A program made the position numbers and the translations under genes. From the NCBI GenBank assembly GCA_001899635.1, contig MKVQ01000048.1:1-64000 (forward strand): a stretch of 64,000 nucleotides of DNA, given 5' to 3'. This document shows positions 60,409 to 64,000 of this stretch, in pieces. Under the pieces are notes generated by a model. That model did no database searches, was not told the origin of the DNA, and saw only the letters and a program-made list of their open reading frames with translations. This DNA is from Myxococcales bacterium 68-20. Lineage in GTDB: Bacteria > Myxococcota_A > Polyangia > Polyangiales > Polyangiaceae. Positions within the stretch are counted from its first letter, which is position 1; the number at the start of each line of letters is the position of its first letter.

Positions 60409-61632
60409 TCACGGAAGAGCGACGCGATAGATCGCGGTCCCGTGCGAGAAGTACAAAAACCCGGTGTCGCGCACGAGCCGCATGGGGACGGTGCTCGCTC
60501 CGAGCGTCACGTATGCGGTGGTCGGTCCGGCGCCGGTGATCGGCGCGTAGCTCAACTTCCCCGTCGCGGTCTCGGTCCAGTAGACGTTCACGGCGTCTGC
60601 CGCGAGCCCGTCGGCCGCGCTGGCCGCCGACGCCAGCTGCTTGGGCGTCCCCCCACCGAGGCCACCACGCTGGATCGTCTTCGTGCCGCTGTTGCTCCAG
60701 TACAGGTTGGTGCCGTCGACTCGGAGCAGATTCGGCGTCGCCTGATTCGTCACGTACGAGGAGGAGCTCCCGCCGGTGAGTGCGGTCCGGAGAATCAGGC
60801 CGTTGTCCGGATCGCAGAAGTAGACGCCGGTACCGTCCGTAGCGACGTTGCCGCCCGGCTGTCCCGAATAGGTGATGGCGCTCGTGCAGGTGACGCCGCC
60901 CCCAGGACCGCACTTGAAGATGCCATGCTGCGTGGCATTCACCGCGTAGCTGCCGACGACGTTCTTGGTCGTCGCGTCGTACAGGATCGATTGGATGAAC
61001 GAGGCGTTCATCGTCCCGACGGACGCCTGTGAGGCCGCGATGTTCACCTGCCCCTTGAGTACAGGTTGCGGTGCGCCTCCGAAGTTCTGCGAGAACCAGA
61101 ACACATTGCTCTGGCTGACCACGACATTGCTCCGAGACGTCGGGGGCGCCGTGGACAGCGTCACCTTGTTGCCGCCGACCACGTTGTCCTGGAACACTCC
61201 GCCGCCCGTCCCGGTCGCAGACCAGAACACGCGCTGGGCCAGGCCCTGCGGGTTGTCGTCGGTCTGATCGGTCGTGAGCGACGTGATCGCCGCTCCGCCG
61301 TCCCCGACGTCGGCGATCAGTGCGGGCTTGCAGACGCCGCTCTCGCACGTGCCCTTCCCGCAATCATGCGCGCAGCGGCCGCAGTTCTCCGGGTCGGAGC
61401 TCGTGTCGACGCAGACGCCCTCGCACGTGCTCCCTCCGTCGCACGCGTCACCGTTGCCGTTGCCGCCGTCGACCTTCTCGCCCGCGTCATCTTCCGACGA
61501 TGACGGCCCCGTATCCGTTCCCCCGTCGACGCTCGGGACGACACGCTCAGGTTCGTCGCCGACGCAGGCGTAGACGACGAGGGACGACCCCAAGAGACTC
61601 CCGACGAGCGCGGCCCGCCCCAAGACTGTCAT
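60409..61632 (-). CDS. Cys-rich beta-propeller-like lipoprotein
   Basis: A 407-residue lipoprotein (VVYAC, lipid Cys about 23). Near residues 60-105 lies the myxobacterial Cys-rich motif CEGVCVDTSSDPENCGRCAH with DCGKGTCESGVCKP, likely a disulfide-stabilised cap. The rest has repeats such as NVFWFSQNFGG, GTGVYFCDPDNGLIL, TNLYWSNSGTKTIQ and VNVYWTETATGKLSY, the mark of a YWxDxxxG beta-propeller. Such proteins abound in Polyangiales with unknown ligand. The start at 61632 follows GGAGG. Confidence 0.82.
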   Translation of the reverse strand: MTVLGRAALVGSLLGSSLVVYACVGDEPERVVPSVDGGTDTGPSSSEDDAGEKVDGGNGNGDACDGGSTCEGVCVDTSSDPENCGRCAHDCGKGTCESGVCKPALIADVGDGGAAITSLTTDQTDDNPQGLAQRVFWSATGTGGGVFQDNVVGGNKVTLSTAPPTSRSNVVVSQSNVFWFSQNFGGAPQPVLKGQVNIAASQASVGTMNASFIQSILYDATTKNVVGSYAVNATQHGIFKCGPGGGVTCTSAITYSGQPGGNVATDGTGVYFCDPDNGLILRTALTGGSSSSYVTNQATPNLLRVDGTNLYWSNSGTKTIQRGGLGGGTPKQLASAASAADGLAADAVNVYWTETATGKLSYAPITGAGPTTAYVTLGASTVPMRLVRDTGFLYFSHGTAIYRVALP

Positions 61633-61693
61633 CCTCCAAGGGGACTGCAGTTCCGCTCGTCGTGTCAACTCGCGTCGCGAGCGAGCGTACGAG

Positions 61694-61736
61694 GCCCTCC
61701 GCGCCGCCATCCGAAGAATGGGCGGGCGCGGAGGGC
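61694..61736. terminator. Strong hairpin after the aconitase gene
   Basis: GCCCTCCGCGCC at 61694-61705 and GGCGCGGAGGGC at 61725-61736 form a 12-bp stem whose loop can pair further (CCAT with ATGG). It lies between the aconitase stop and the lipoprotein start. It has no U-tract, as usual for high-GC terminators. Confidence 0.5.
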
Positions 61737-61748
61737 GCTGGCTCGGAG

Positions 61749-64000
<2,252 letters not shown>

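Overview
The window reads as chromosome of a high-GC, Gram-negative predatory or social soil bacterium of the Myxococcota, most likely a Polyangiales (Sorangium/Labilithrix-like) lineage. This rests on the strong G/C bias at third codon positions, more than a dozen lipobox-bearing lipoproteins with Ser/Gly/Asp-rich linkers, two Hanks-type Ser/Thr kinases, an AgmX/PglI-like domain, a myxobacterial Cys-rich motif of the form NCGxCxxxC, and a DUF3570 outer-membrane barrel. No rRNA, tRNA, CRISPR or phage genes were seen. One degraded insertion sequence is present.

Layout. 0-11.3 kb: the end of an unknown gene, then divergent secreted carbohydrate-active lipoproteins (GH13 glucosidase, SGNH esterase), a CDF metal exporter, a cytochrome P450, an unknown winged-helix-like protein, and a run of lipoproteins (purple-acid-phosphatase-like, AgmX/PglI-like, malectin-like). 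11.4-24.1 kb, minus strand: a very large FecR-VIT-vWA-TPR membrane protein, a conserved coiled-coil protein, then a probable operon of alpha/beta hydrolase, kinase-AAA-TPR signalling protein and octaheme cytochrome c lipoprotein. 24.1-33.7 kb: a Lys/Ala-repeat histone-like fusion protein, a non-coding palindromic element, small membrane and lipoproteins, a MoxR ATPase/vWA-metallopeptidase pair, an HrpB helicase, and an AraC regulator beside a VOC protein. 33.7-42.9 kb: a membrane protein, an acyltransferase, a Uma2 nuclease, a dead IS inserted at the 3' end of a probably frameshifted gene, a trypsin-like lipoprotein protease, and a decayed four-helix-bundle gene. 42.9-47.0 kb: three haem-motif lipoproteins clustered with a DUF3570 beta-barrel, a candidate cell-envelope redox module. 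47.1-52.9 kb: a second Uma2 nuclease, an Mla lipid-transport operon (STAS-MlaE, MlaF, MlaD), and a transmembrane Ser/Thr kinase. 52.9-64 kb: S9 peptidase, expansin-like protein, a vWA plus membrane-protein pair, FKBP, three lipoproteins and the 3' part of aconitase.

Many genes work at the cell surface: lipoproteins for carbohydrate, phosphate and peptide breakdown, envelope lipid transport, envelope cytochromes, and kinases that could control them. Fifteen genes carry a TANNNT box 6-14 nt (mostly 6-8 nt) before the start codon, usually without a Shine-Dalgarno sequence. This suggests that leaderless or near-leaderless mRNAs are common here, and it was used to decide several starts.
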